From an uncultured Collinsella sp. (lineage in GTDB: Bacteria; Actinomycetota; Coriobacteriia; Coriobacteriales; Coriobacteriaceae), in contig CAKUHP010000004.1 in assembly GCA_934658705.1 (NCBI GenBank), positions 1 to 64,000 of the forward strand: a DNA stretch of 64,000 nt, given 5' to 3'. The stretch's first letter is position 1. Each line of letters starts with the position of its first letter. The translations under genes and the position numbers were made by a program. Positions 46,273 through 55,265 of the stretch are shown here, piece after piece. The notes beneath the pieces were generated by a model that was not told the DNA's origin, ran no database searches, and saw nothing but the letters and a program-made list of their open reading frames with translations.

Positions 46273-47136
46273 CTAGCGCCCGATATCGTAAATATTCACC
46301 TGATTAACGGGAATCTTCGCACTGTGGTAGTAGCCGTCGTTGAGCACATACATCTTTCCTTCGGACATATAAAGGCCTTCAACGGCATAGGAATCCGCAA
46401 GAGCAAACACCTCATTAACAGCGCCTGTCTTTAGGTCCACAGAGTACACCGCGTTATCTCCCTTGAAGATACTTCCTGTGTAATTGAGTCCAGCAGTGAA
46501 ATACATGACGTCGTTAGCCTCGTCAAGCCAAAGCTGGTCCTGACCTTTCTTGTTTACATCGAAGGAATCGAGCTGCTTGCCGTCTTTGGAGAACCGGATA
46601 AGCTGTGTGTAGGTGAGCACCCAGATTGTGTCAGTCCTAGAGTCATAGGCGATACCTGTGGGCTGGTCTATATCGATCTCCCCGAGAGACCGCGCATCGC
46701 GAGTGATATGCCTTACCTTTCCCTCGCCGAACGAACAGAACCAGATGGTCTGATCCGCTCCATCGACACAGAGACCCTGAATATCCTTCATAGTAGGAAA
46801 GGCATCGTGCAGGTCAATCTCGCCAAGCACAGAGGAGAAGTCCTCCGAGAGCCGCACTATAGTCGATCGCATGCCCGCCTCATTCGTGGGCAAGTCTTGC
46901 CCGACGTTGCCGACGAGCCATTCCCCGCTTGACACGTCGTGGTTAAGACCGGTGCAAGTGAAACCCTTCCCCACAGGACTCCCGGCTACGTCCGGCATGG
47001 GAATCGTGCTGACTGACGAAATGGCGTCTTTACCGCATCCGTACAAGGACAGGCACCACATTAGGGTAATCGCAAAAACGATTACCCCCCCCCGATGAAT
47101 TAATAAGTCAAATCGATGATTGTCTAAAATAGTCAT
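46273..47136 (-). CDS. Beta-propeller (NHL/SMP-30-like) lipoprotein
   Basis: The 287-residue product has a lipoprotein signal peptide with the lipobox LYGC. Repeated blade-like motifs follow: GLCVDGADQTIWFCSFGEG, GIAYDSRTDTIWVLTYTQ, LWLDEANDVMYFTAGL and GLYMSEGKMYVLNDGYY. It is probably a surface-anchored ligand-binding propeller. Its signal-peptide n-region is encoded across a G9 tract (47093-47085), so expression could switch by slippage. ATG 47136 follows AGGAAGAG, 18 bases behind the radical SAM gene, so it is the last gene of the capsule operon. Confidence 0.72.
   Translation of the reverse strand: MTILDNHRFDLLIHRGGVIVFAITLMWCLSLYGCGKDAISSVSTIPMPDVAGSPVGKGFTCTGLNHDVSSGEWLVGNVGQDLPTNEAGMRSTIVRLSEDFSSVLGEIDLHDAFPTMKDIQGLCVDGADQTIWFCSFGEGKVRHITRDARSLGEIDIDQPTGIAYDSRTDTIWVLTYTQLIRFSKDGKQLDSFDVNKKGQDQLWLDEANDVMYFTAGLNYTGSIFKGDNAVYSVDLKTGAVNEVFALADSYAVEGLYMSEGKMYVLNDGYYHSAKIPVNQVNIYDIGR
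47085..47093 (-). repeat. G9 homopolymer tract in the lipoprotein gene
   Basis: Nine C residues on the plus strand read as CGG GGG GGG G in the coding strand, within codons 15-18 of the lipoprotein. The frame is open at nine. Gain or loss of one base would truncate the protein before the lipobox. Confidence 0.75.
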
Positions 47137-47153
47137 ATTCAATAAAGCTCTTC

Positions 47154-48236
47154 CTAGGCCATTTTCTCTTGGATCTTCTCGCCGGCACGCTCGATCGCCC
47201 AGATGGCAGGACTGGCTACGCGACACCATGCCTTACACAGCTCGGAGGGCTTCTCGTTGTTATCACCGAGTTTGGTGTTGAAGAACTCCTTGAGCTCAGG
47301 GCGGAGCCAATGGGTGCCGTCGATGCGTTCACGATCTCGAATATCGCCGTAACCAACGGCGGTTAACCCATCGATTACACCGGCGGTAAGAAGCATGTGT
47401 CCGTTGTAGCAATGAGGCTGCATGCATCTCCCCAGGGGAATCTCAGGAAGAGGTTCCTCGGGATTCGCAAAGATATTGCCAAGCTTGCGACCCTTATAAC
47501 ATTGACGAGCCTCGCCGCTGTCCATCATTACGTGATACATCCAGGCACCCGCCTCACAGAAACCCTTCTGCTTCACGCCGAAGATAGAGTCCTTAAAGCG
47601 GAAGAACGAGGAGTCGAACTGATTCCAAGCGGCATAATAATCCTCACGATCAAGTTTCGTGAGGCGCTCGATGGCCTCAGTAGCGTCATTTCGGGCGATG
47701 GTAAGGTGCGCCGGGGCACCGAAGTTATCCATGCAATAAGAAAGCACCTCGGGAATCTTAGGCACGAGCTCGTCAGTCGGGGTAATCTCAACGCTGCACG
47801 AGGCCCCTGCAGCCCAGGCGGCCTTTACGTTGCTCGCGAAGCGCTCAAGCTGCCCCTTCTTCTCAAGCTCGAGGTAGTGGAGCGAGCACTTGATCTCTAC
47901 ATGTGAAAGAACGTCAGACCCCAAAGCGAGCAGCGGCTCGAGCTTCTTGGTGAGCACCATGTTCGAGATGATGTCTACATAATGACCTTCACGGACAAGA
48001 AGCTCAACATAGCGAGCCAAATCGGGAAGCAAGAGAGTCTCGCCATCGGCGCAGAGATTAAAGTACGATGGCCCACCAACGCGTTCCTGCCTCATGGCGT
48101 AGGCGATCTGCTCGGGCGAATACTGCATGTCGGGAATAACCCCCTCATAGCTGCTCGGACGCTGCGCAAGGTAACAATAGTGGCAGCGCAGGTTGCAGAC
48201 GGACAAGGGAATAGCGAAGAGGAATGCTTTCTTCAT
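47154..48236 (-). CDS. Radical SAM protein of the capsule locus
   Basis: The 360-residue enzyme has the radical SAM cluster motif C-x3-C-x2-C in PLSVCNLRCHYCYLAQ at its N-terminus. The barrel motifs NLCADGETLL (GGE-like) and the helix after it come next. Additional cysteines lie in the C-terminal half (GFCEAGAW, RQCYKG, GRCMQPHCYNG, ELCKAWC), which may bind an auxiliary cluster as in SPASM-type proteins. The substrate is unknown; its position suggests a sugar or a peptide linked to the surface polymer. AAAGG precedes ATG 48236. Confidence 0.85.
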   Translation of the reverse strand: MKKAFLFAIPLSVCNLRCHYCYLAQRPSSYEGVIPDMQYSPEQIAYAMRQERVGGPSYFNLCADGETLLLPDLARYVELLVREGHYVDIISNMVLTKKLEPLLALGSDVLSHVEIKCSLHYLELEKKGQLERFASNVKAAWAAGASCSVEITPTDELVPKIPEVLSYCMDNFGAPAHLTIARNDATEAIERLTKLDREDYYAAWNQFDSSFFRFKDSIFGVKQKGFCEAGAWMYHVMMDSGEARQCYKGRKLGNIFANPEEPLPEIPLGRCMQPHCYNGHMLLTAGVIDGLTAVGYGDIRDRERIDGTHWLRPELKEFFNTKLGDNNEKPSELCKAWCRVASPAIWAIERAGEKIQEKMA

Positions 48237-48260
48237 AGGTAAGAGCCTTTCATTTTACGA

Positions 48261-49790
48261 TTACTTGTGGGCTAACTTGGCCATCAGAAGCGCGGTATAG
48301 CGACGGCGCTGTTCGACGGGAAACGTCACAAAGAACACGACGACCCAAGAGACAACACAAGACACGACTATTGCGACTACAAGACCTCCCCAGGAACGCA
48401 AGGGAACAACAGCGCCAAACGCTAGCGAGATCGCGATGGAAGCCCCGACGCTCAAAAGCGAGACAACGACCTCCCGATACATCGTCCACCAGGGTTTTTC
48501 CAGAAGTCCTGACACATAAGGTGCAATAATAAGCAGATTTCGCCCGATGGCGATAAATGCACTAACGCCAGCAATTGCGTACACACCGAAATCGGTGAAA
48601 TTGAGCGCCAGCAGGACGAGGAAAAGGTTAAGCGCAGCTCCTCCCAAATAGGTCGCAGAGTTGACCTTGAGCCGGTTCATCACGGTGAAGACGTTATAGA
48701 CGACCTGTGGCCCAGCCCAGGGGATGTAGGCGCAAATTGTGAGGATGGAGAGCACTGAGAGCTCCCCAGCATCGAGCGTCGGCATCCATAACCGATAAAA
48801 CGCTGGAGAGAGGGCACAGAATACGCCGATAGGTGCGGCAACGATAAGGTTGGATAGCCGAATGTCCATCATGAGCCTGCGATAAAGCCCCTCCACTCCC
48901 TCTTTGGCATAGAAGATAACGAGTTCGGGCTCGAGGTTGTTGTTGAGAGTCGTGGCGAGGTTGGTAATCGCGCTCGGAAGCGTCTTTGCGACCGAAAGCA
49001 CCCCCATAGGGCTCGCCCCCACGAACCAGTTGGCAAAGAGAAGGTCAAGCCCAGTGGTCAGGATGTTGCCGCACTGGTTGACCGTGTTCCAAATGCCAGA
49101 GGACGTTAGGTCGCGGACGAACTTCCCGGAAAACGCCTTTGCGTTGAAGGTGAGCTCGGGCACGACCCTACGCTTGATTGCGTAGCAGACGGGCGCACTC
49201 ACTAAGGTGAGCATAAGCGCCACCAGCGAGACATAGCTCACACGAGTCTCGAAGAAGCTGAAAGCGAAGACGAGCAACGCGGCGTTGAGCACGTTGCGCA
49301 CAAGGTTGATAGCGTTCTGAATGTAGACCCTGTTCACGACGAACATAGCCGAACAAAACAGCGAGACGAAGAGGTTTGCCCCGAAGTTCGCGAAGACGAA
49401 GGCGAACAGGAGGCACACGTCGACGGGGTCGGCGTTGCCCATGTTGACAATGGACCCAAGATTGGCGAGCACCGCAATGGCGACAGGCAGAAACACGAGG
49501 CACAAAATAGCATTACAGACGATAAGCGTCGAGTAGTATGCAACCGAATCATCGACCTTGCCGCGATGGTACGCAGCTGAAATGAAGCGCGACCCCATCG
49601 AGTTGAAGGCGAGCGTCACGAGGGAGGCGTATGAGACGAAGTTGTTAGCAAGCTGCGTGAAGCCATTAGCAACCTCGCCGAGCGTAGAGACGAGGTACGA
49701 CGACAGGAAGAAGCTAACGGCCATCTGGACGCCGAGCGTGGCAATAGCTGAGGCTACATTGAACGCAGTAGCAAGCCTAGAGGAGCGCAC
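48261..49790 (-). CDS. Wzx-type polysaccharide flippase
   Basis: The about 509-residue product has 12-14 hydrophobic segments and the architecture of the MOP/Wzx flippases. Examples are SSYLVSTLGEVANGFTQLAN in the first helices, FNSMGSRFISAAYHRGK, and TLNNNLEPELVIFYAKEG in the centre. It should move the lipid-linked repeat unit across the membrane. GTG 49790 is the likely start, because GGGAGG is 8 bases upstream. It overlaps the end of the pyruvyl transferase gene by 14 bases. Confidence 0.85.
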   Translation of the reverse strand: MRSSRLATAFNVASAIATLGVQMAVSFFLSSYLVSTLGEVANGFTQLANNFVSYASLVTLAFNSMGSRFISAAYHRGKVDDSVAYYSTLIVCNAILCLVFLPVAIAVLANLGSIVNMGNADPVDVCLLFAFVFANFGANLFVSLFCSAMFVVNRVYIQNAINLVRNVLNAALLVFAFSFFETRVSYVSLVALMLTLVSAPVCYAIKRRVVPELTFNAKAFSGKFVRDLTSSGIWNTVNQCGNILTTGLDLLFANWFVGASPMGVLSVAKTLPSAITNLATTLNNNLEPELVIFYAKEGVEGLYRRLMMDIRLSNLIVAAPIGVFCALSPAFYRLWMPTLDAGELSVLSILTICAYIPWAGPQVVYNVFTVMNRLKVNSATYLGGAALNLFLVLLALNFTDFGVYAIAGVSAFIAIGRNLLIIAPYVSGLLEKPWWTMYREVVVSLLSVGASIAISLAFGAVVPLRSWGGLVVAIVVSCVVSWVVVFFVTFPVEQRRRYTALLMAKLAHK

Positions 49791-50841
49791 GTTTAATCGC
49801 CTCCCGCATCTCACGGTGATAGGAAGAGAGTGGCGCACGATCGTAGGAACAAGGCCCGGCAGCGAGCACCTCGTCGAGAAGCGCCGGCACCTCTTCGGGC
49901 GACGCGGCGACCCTGATGTTAGCTATGTGACGAATCCAGGCATTGCCCTGTGACACCTTGTGGCTCACGTTGTCGAGAGCGACACAAGGTGTGCCAGTGA
50001 TGGCAGAGAAGATCATGCCGTGAAGACGGTCAGTAACAACGACCTCAGAGGAACCGAACTCTGCCCACTTGGCAGAAAGAGTGCGCACACGATTGACCTC
50101 ATCGATGCGTTTAGGGGAAAGGACAACGGTCGACGTCTCGGACACGGAGAGCCCGCGCGACTCGAGCGCGGCTCGCAGGACTTTGGAAGCGCTTTCACAG
50201 ACGGTACGCTCCTTGTCATCGCGAAGGCAGAGCAAGGCGCCGGAGCGGGATGAGGAAGAGGTGGCATCGTGGTAGAGCACAATATCGGGAACGAAGAGGT
50301 TCACTGTCGAGGGAGACATTGAGGCGACCTTCTCATAGGTCGCCTTGTCACGCGAGAAGAAGACGAGCCGAGGATTCGAAGCGTAGGCCGCGGCGGTGCG
50401 CAGCTCACACGCACGTCCCTCGTCTGTGTTGTCAAAATACGCAGTCTGCGGGAAAACGACGACGGGGTTGCCTGAGAACCTACGGATGATATCGTTCATC
50501 TTCTCGTTCTCCTCGGGCCAGAGTGTTCCAACATTGCCACCACCGTCGATCACTATAAGGTCACATGGGCGAACAAGTTTGGCGATACGCTCGCGAGCGA
50601 GCTCATACTGAAAACGTTGGATCTCGAACACGGCAAGCTCAGGGAAGTTGTCGGTCAGGAACTCACGCTGAGCGAGAACGATGGCCTGGTCGCCAAGATT
50701 GCCGTGTTTGGGAGTGGCAATAAGAATCGCAGAGCGGCCATGTGCACGCTGATGCAGGCTCAGGCGGGAGAGCATCGATTCGGTTAGCGCGCGATCGCGG
50801 ACGGAGCGCAGGACGCCTTTCGCAGTCTGTATCATGTTCAT
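49777..50841 (-). CDS. Polysaccharide pyruvyl transferase-family protein
   Basis: The 354-residue enzyme matches the family that adds a pyruvate ketal from PEP to sugars. Motifs are ATPKHGNLGDQAIVLAQ near residue 43, LIVIDGGGNVGTLWPEE, VVFPQTAYF, FFSRDKATYEKV, VVTDRLHGMIFSAITG and a C-terminal GNAWIRHI. The last motif group (TDRLHG) is the family signature. It would decorate the capsule with acidic pyruvate. Confidence 0.9.
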   Translation of the reverse strand: MNMIQTAKGVLRSVRDRALTESMLSRLSLHQRAHGRSAILIATPKHGNLGDQAIVLAQREFLTDNFPELAVFEIQRFQYELARERIAKLVRPCDLIVIDGGGNVGTLWPEENEKMNDIIRRFSGNPVVVFPQTAYFDNTDEGRACELRTAAAYASNPRLVFFSRDKATYEKVASMSPSTVNLFVPDIVLYHDATSSSSRSGALLCLRDDKERTVCESASKVLRAALESRGLSVSETSTVVLSPKRIDEVNRVRTLSAKWAEFGSSEVVVTDRLHGMIFSAITGTPCVALDNVSHKVSQGNAWIRHIANIRVAASPEEVPALLDEVLAAGPCSYDRAPLSSYHREMREAIKRALL

Positions 50842-50844
50842 TGA

Positions 50845-51822
50845 CTACCTGTTCTTCTTAAGGGATACATAGAGAGAGGGAGAGGCGGCAAAAAGAGCGC
50901 AGAGAGCTTTATCGCCACGACGCCCGGGGGTATGTTGAGAGACGTCGCCCAATGCAGAGCGCCATTCGGACTTGAGCGTGCGAAAGCGCTTGTCAGTTAA
51001 CGTGGAGTGATCGATCTCAACGCTGTTGGAGAGGGCACCACGTGCCTCGCAGATCGCAGTGAGGGCAGCCGCCCACCATCCGTGCCCGGATAAATAGCGA
51101 GAGCGAGCGATGAGGGCTTCAGCGGTGTCGAGGAAAGCTGAAGGCGAAGGGCTGTGCATGATCGAGCCCTCAGTCTGCACGTAGTAATACCCGGCGATAT
51201 CCGCAAACGCGACCTTCCCAGCTAAAGCAACGATTCGATGGATGATGAACTCATCCTCGTGAATTTTCCCTTCGTCGAACCGCTCGAAATTGAAGACTGA
51301 GCGATCGAAGAGCTTTCCCCAGCTAACTACGTACTCGCCATGTTCCTCGGTCTTCGTGCCGAGTTCGTAGCCGTCCCAGAAACCGCGCTCATCGACGACG
51401 CTAGGCTTGATCAGGACGGTCGAGATGGCCTCCCCCGCCTCAGTAACGTTGACGACTCCTCCGACAACCATGGGGGCACTCGTCTCCTGCATGACTCGAT
51501 AAAGGGTCTCAAGCTCCTCCGGGGCAATATAGTCATCGGAGTCGAGGAAGAATAGAAGGCTTCCCCTAGCGTTCACGATACCAGTGTTCCGAGCAGCGGA
51601 GAGACCGCCGTTCTCCCGGTGTACCGTCCGAACGCGCGTGCATCGCGAGGCGAGATCATCGCAGAGCGCACCGGTTCCATCGCGCGAGCCATCATCGACA
51701 ATGACAACCTCAAAATCTATGAACGTCTGACGCAAAACCGAGTTTACGCACCTCTTCAGACATTTCTCGGCATTGTATGCAGGAATAATCACGGAAATAA
51801 GAGGAGGGGGCGGCGTATTCAA
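50845..51822 (-). CDS. GT2 glycosyltransferase
   Basis: The 325-residue GT-A enzyme has ISVIIPAYNAEKCLKRCVNS, VVIVDDGSRDGTG and the metal-binding FFLDSDDYI. GGLSAARNTG lies between them, and HEDEF marks the acceptor region. I place the start at TTG 51822, with GGAG 9 bases before it, which puts the GT2 fold right at the N-terminus. A TTG at 51864 is also in frame but has no ribosome binding site. Donor and acceptor are not predictable. Confidence 0.85.
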   Translation of the reverse strand: MNTPPPPLISVIIPAYNAEKCLKRCVNSVLRQTFIDFEVVIVDDGSRDGTGALCDDLASRCTRVRTVHRENGGLSAARNTGIVNARGSLLFFLDSDDYIAPEELETLYRVMQETSAPMVVGGVVNVTEAGEAISTVLIKPSVVDERGFWDGYELGTKTEEHGEYVVSWGKLFDRSVFNFERFDEGKIHEDEFIIHRIVALAGKVAFADIAGYYYVQTEGSIMHSPSPSAFLDTAEALIARSRYLSGHGWWAAALTAICEARGALSNSVEIDHSTLTDKRFRTLKSEWRSALGDVSQHTPGRRGDKALCALFAASPSLYVSLKKNR

Positions 51823-51870
51823 TCTATGTGACTCCAATGCAAGTGAGGTATTAATACGAGACAAAAGAAG

Positions 51871-52875
51871 CTACCCGCAAAGTTTGAAAAGAATCCTTAC
51901 CATGTCCAGTCTTACTAGAGCGGCAGCAAAACGATAGCGAATAGGTAGCTTTGCAGCGGCGGCCTTGTTTATAGCCGACCGCCAGAGCGGCTTGTTCACA
52001 AGCTCCCTAAACTCATCCATCGCTTTACCCTTATATTCAGGGTTCAAAAAATATGTTTTTATAAGTGAAATTAACCAGCACAGTGCGAGGGAATCAAGGT
52101 TGCCAGCAGCATCCGGAAAATCTCGAACAACTGTTTCATGAATTGCACTCAGCAGCTTTTCGACTGCATTCACCCTATTAGGGTCGAATGAGTGGCAAAC
52201 TGAGTCAGGGTTGGTCCGATACAGGTAACACGTATTATGCACAACGACAACATTTTCACAGTTGCATAAGTACGATAAGTTCTGAAGCGTATCTTCACCC
52301 AAGGCAAAACCGGTATCAAAGTAAGCAAATTGACCATTCACACGACGCTCGAGACGTGCAAAAGGGCACGAACGCAAACGAGCCAGTCCGCTGGCATCTA
52401 AACCCTCGAGTAGAAAACTACTAACAAGTTCGGTCGATGTCCTGCAACTAAGTTCGTCAGGATTGGCTGGACGCAAGCCCTTCCACCTAGCTTCAATTTG
52501 TTTAACACTAACGCTCTCAATAAGCCCCACAACATAATCAGCATTAAATGTCTTGGCGGCACCAAGCAAATCTTGAACGAAATAAGGTGAGACAAGGTCA
52601 TCAGCATCAACAAAACAGACATACTCTCCCTTGGAATTATCGACGCCAACATTACGAGCGTTCGACACTCCGCCATTGCAGATCCTTAAATACTTAAAAG
52701 CAAACTCATTTACAAGAAACAACAATTCGCTGGAGTATTTAGGCTCACTCCCGTCGTCAACAACGATGACCTCGAAAATAAACTCTGTTTTTTGTCTGTG
52801 CACAGTCTCAAAGCATCTGCGCACATATTCAAGGCCAACATTGAAAACCGGAATGACAATAGACAACTCAACCAC
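51871..52875 (-). CDS. GT2 glycosyltransferase
   Basis: The 334-residue product has the GT-A core: LSIVIPVFNVGLEYVRRC, VIVVDDGSEPKYSS, GGVSNARNVGVDNSKG and the DxD-like CFVDADDLVSPYF, with GEDTLQNLSYL further on. Its GTG start at 52875 overlaps the end of the polymerase gene by 8 bases. The locus is clearly AT-richer from here to about 55.3 kb than at its two ends, a usual sign of swapped capsule genes. Confidence 0.85.
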   Translation of the reverse strand: MVELSIVIPVFNVGLEYVRRCFETVHRQKTEFIFEVIVVDDGSEPKYSSELLFLVNEFAFKYLRICNGGVSNARNVGVDNSKGEYVCFVDADDLVSPYFVQDLLGAAKTFNADYVVGLIESVSVKQIEARWKGLRPANPDELSCRTSTELVSSFLLEGLDASGLARLRSCPFARLERRVNGQFAYFDTGFALGEDTLQNLSYLCNCENVVVVHNTCYLYRTNPDSVCHSFDPNRVNAVEKLLSAIHETVVRDFPDAAGNLDSLALCWLISLIKTYFLNPEYKGKAMDEFRELVNKPLWRSAINKAAAAKLPIRYRFAAALVRLDMVRILFKLCG

Positions 52876-54205
52876 GAGACCGTGCCTTTCTCAATGATCG
52901 CTCTTGCACTTCAGCAGTGTTTGTTCCACAAACCATCAATACAACGCAGAAGCCAACAACAACAACAAACCCCCGATTCACACCTAAGTAAAAATAACGA
53001 GGTAGCTCAATCATCGTGAGGTAAAAAACGGAGTAAAGCATCAAATGGAGGGGGCTTTTAGCTCTAAAACCCTCATAAAAACGACCTAGTAAATAGCCAA
53101 AAATAAACTCAGGCAGGAGGCCCAGCCAGCTAAAATCCTTGAAGAATGTCAGGACCCCACCAGGATTATTAAATTCAGGATTTGCAAGCGTATGAAGCAA
53201 AAAACTGTATAAGTTTCCAATGTCAGGATCAGCAATTGTGGAATAGACCTGCTGCATGCCCGGCATCTGCCAAAGCCACTGTATGGAATAATAAGGGAGC
53301 CAACTAGTGACGCCATTTCGGATATACATAGACTCGACATTCGCCGCATTCGTATAATAGCCAAACACCCTGGCTACAATAAACTCCCAAAAGGAATTGT
53401 AATAATTGGCATAGTAAGACAACCAACTTCTTGAATACTCAAATAAGCCAAAGAGGAGAATGAGGAGGGCAACCGCAGCAAGCGGAATCCATCTTTCCAT
53501 TACGCTAAGCGGCTTTTTCGAAATACCAAACCAAGCGATAACGAAAGGAACTATAAGTTCGACGATTGCTAGGCGCTCAGAAAACAAGATCGCTCTAAAA
53601 CAAGCCAACAAAAAAATCAGGCTAAGCCAGATCTTGATTCGCCTTTTCTGAAATGAATCAGTCTCATCATAGCACATTATAATTGCACCAAGAGCAGCTG
53701 ATATTATCCCGAACTCCGTAAATGTTGTGACACCTGAAATAGACCCAGTCTCAGCGTGAAATTGATTTATATTTGCAGCAAGTACAGATGGATTAAAAGC
53801 TGATAAAAACGCGGAAAATCCATAAATTCGAATAAAATTAATATACCAAATAATATAAGAAAACACGCAGACGATAGTCACTACGAAAAAAGCGCTCAGC
53901 ATTCTGGAACGATTAAGAACTCGCACAGAACGACATTTTTTCGTATTCTTCGCCTTATAACCATTACGGCCAAACCATATTCCTAATGCCATGAATAAAA
54001 GAAATGCAAAAGAAACGGCAACGTACGGTAAATCAATCCATTTTTCAGATCCATACTCAACTACATAGCTTCTTTCAGACTGCAACAATGCAACAACCGT
54101 AATAATTAGATTAATAGCAATCAGAAAAGCAGGATTGAGCCACCAGACAGCATTCCTCGGCTTTGCTGTGTAATTCATGCCTCGAAAACCCATAGTTTTA
54201 TTCAT
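52868..54205 (-). CDS. Wzy-type oligosaccharide repeat-unit polymerase
   Basis: The 445-residue product has about 11-12 hydrophobic segments and a large outside loop (about 290-350) with aromatic and Asn residues. The arrangement is that of Wzy/O-antigen polymerases. It has no motif that defines specificity. The ATG at 54205 is preferred because AAGGAGG is 13 bases away. The TTG at 54217 is too close to it. It overlaps the upstream GT4 gene by 8 bases. Codon use is AT-rich, like its neighbours. Confidence 0.8.
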   Translation of the reverse strand: MNKTMGFRGMNYTAKPRNAVWWLNPAFLIAINLIITVVALLQSERSYVVEYGSEKWIDLPYVAVSFAFLLFMALGIWFGRNGYKAKNTKKCRSVRVLNRSRMLSAFFVVTIVCVFSYIIWYINFIRIYGFSAFLSAFNPSVLAANINQFHAETGSISGVTTFTEFGIISAALGAIIMCYDETDSFQKRRIKIWLSLIFLLACFRAILFSERLAIVELIVPFVIAWFGISKKPLSVMERWIPLAAVALLILLFGLFEYSRSWLSYYANYYNSFWEFIVARVFGYYTNAANVESMYIRNGVTSWLPYYSIQWLWQMPGMQQVYSTIADPDIGNLYSFLLHTLANPEFNNPGGVLTFFKDFSWLGLLPEFIFGYLLGRFYEGFRAKSPLHLMLYSVFYLTMIELPRYFYLGVNRGFVVVVGFCVVLMVCGTNTAEVQERSLRKARSRG

Positions 54206-55262
54206 GTTGACGTTCAACCCTCCTTAAAATGCCAAGAAGAGACATGGCGGAAGCCTTCCAAGAATATGAATCCAAAACCTCTGCAATGGAATGCGTTGTA
54301 TTGCCGCACAAATCGCAAAGAGAGGCACACGGCCGCATTGGATCGATATATGCGACAGAATCTCTGTACACTTCATGCATGACTTTGGTATCGGATACCG
54401 CCACAATCGGGGCTCCAGAAGCTAACGCCTCCAAAGGAGGAATACCAAAGCCTTCGTAAAATGTTGGAAATAAGAAGCCTTTACAATCTTTAAGTAGCGT
54501 CTTTGCTTCCGAATCACTCACATAGCCCAAATAGATGACATTATCAGCAAATGGGATATCATGTTCGCCAAAAATCCTGTCGTTAACGCCGCCTGCAATG
54601 ACAATCACTTCACTTGGATTAAGAAGCGCCGTCTCAACAAGCCATCGTAAGTTTTTGTTAGGCGCGAGGGAGCTCATGGCAAACCAAAACTTACCAGACT
54701 CCAAACCAAACTTTTCCAAAGCAGCAGCGTCTGACTCAATACTCTCAAGATGTTGCCAAGCATTAGGAATGACGGAAATCTTTCCTTTTGATTTCGGATA
54801 AAACTTCTCGATTTCTGCTTTTGAAAAATCAGAAACGGTCAAAATTGCAGCGGCCTTCCTGGTAATCTGCGAGTAAAGAAATCGATACCAAGCAACAAAG
54901 CGACTGCTGTAGTTAGATTCATTGGCCCTTACGGCCATGTCGTGAATACAAACGACGCCTGGATTGCAAATCGGAGCAGTATTGCAGAGACTAACCGGCA
55001 ACAAGCCATATTTTCGTGCATAATGCGAAAAATCAAACTGTTCCCATAGATGCCCACGAAGGGTTCCATAGTTACAGATAGCAATATTAGAACAAGGCTC
55101 CCAATCAATCGGCACAAGCCCATCAGGCAGCAGCAAAACCGCTTCGCCCTCATCAAGCAATCCATCAATCTCGCGAACAACCTCACGCGCAAAACGGTCA
55201 ACACCAGTTATTCGACGAGTTAAAAACCGACCATTAATACAATATTTCGCCTCATGAAGCAT
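54198..55262 (-). CDS. GT4 glycosyltransferase
   Basis: The 354-residue GT-B enzyme begins CINGRFLTRRITGVDRFAR. It has VIPNAW in the linker, AMSSLAPNKNLRWLVE, VIYLGYVSDSEAKTLL and the nucleotide-binding E-x7-E pair in FYEGFGIPPLEALASG. GT4 enzymes of this type transfer mannose, glucose or related sugars. Three bases separate it from the preceding gene. Confidence 0.88.
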   Translation of the reverse strand: MLHEAKYCINGRFLTRRITGVDRFAREVVREIDGLLDEGEAVLLLPDGLVPIDWEPCSNIAICNYGTLRGHLWEQFDFSHYARKYGLLPVSLCNTAPICNPGVVCIHDMAVRANESNYSSRFVAWYRFLYSQITRKAAAILTVSDFSKAEIEKFYPKSKGKISVIPNAWQHLESIESDAAALEKFGLESGKFWFAMSSLAPNKNLRWLVETALLNPSEVIVIAGGVNDRIFGEHDIPFADNVIYLGYVSDSEAKTLLKDCKGFLFPTFYEGFGIPPLEALASGAPIVAVSDTKVMHEVYRDSVAYIDPMRPCASLCDLCGNTTHSIAEVLDSYSWKASAMSLLGILRRVERQHE

Positions 55263-55265
55263 CTG

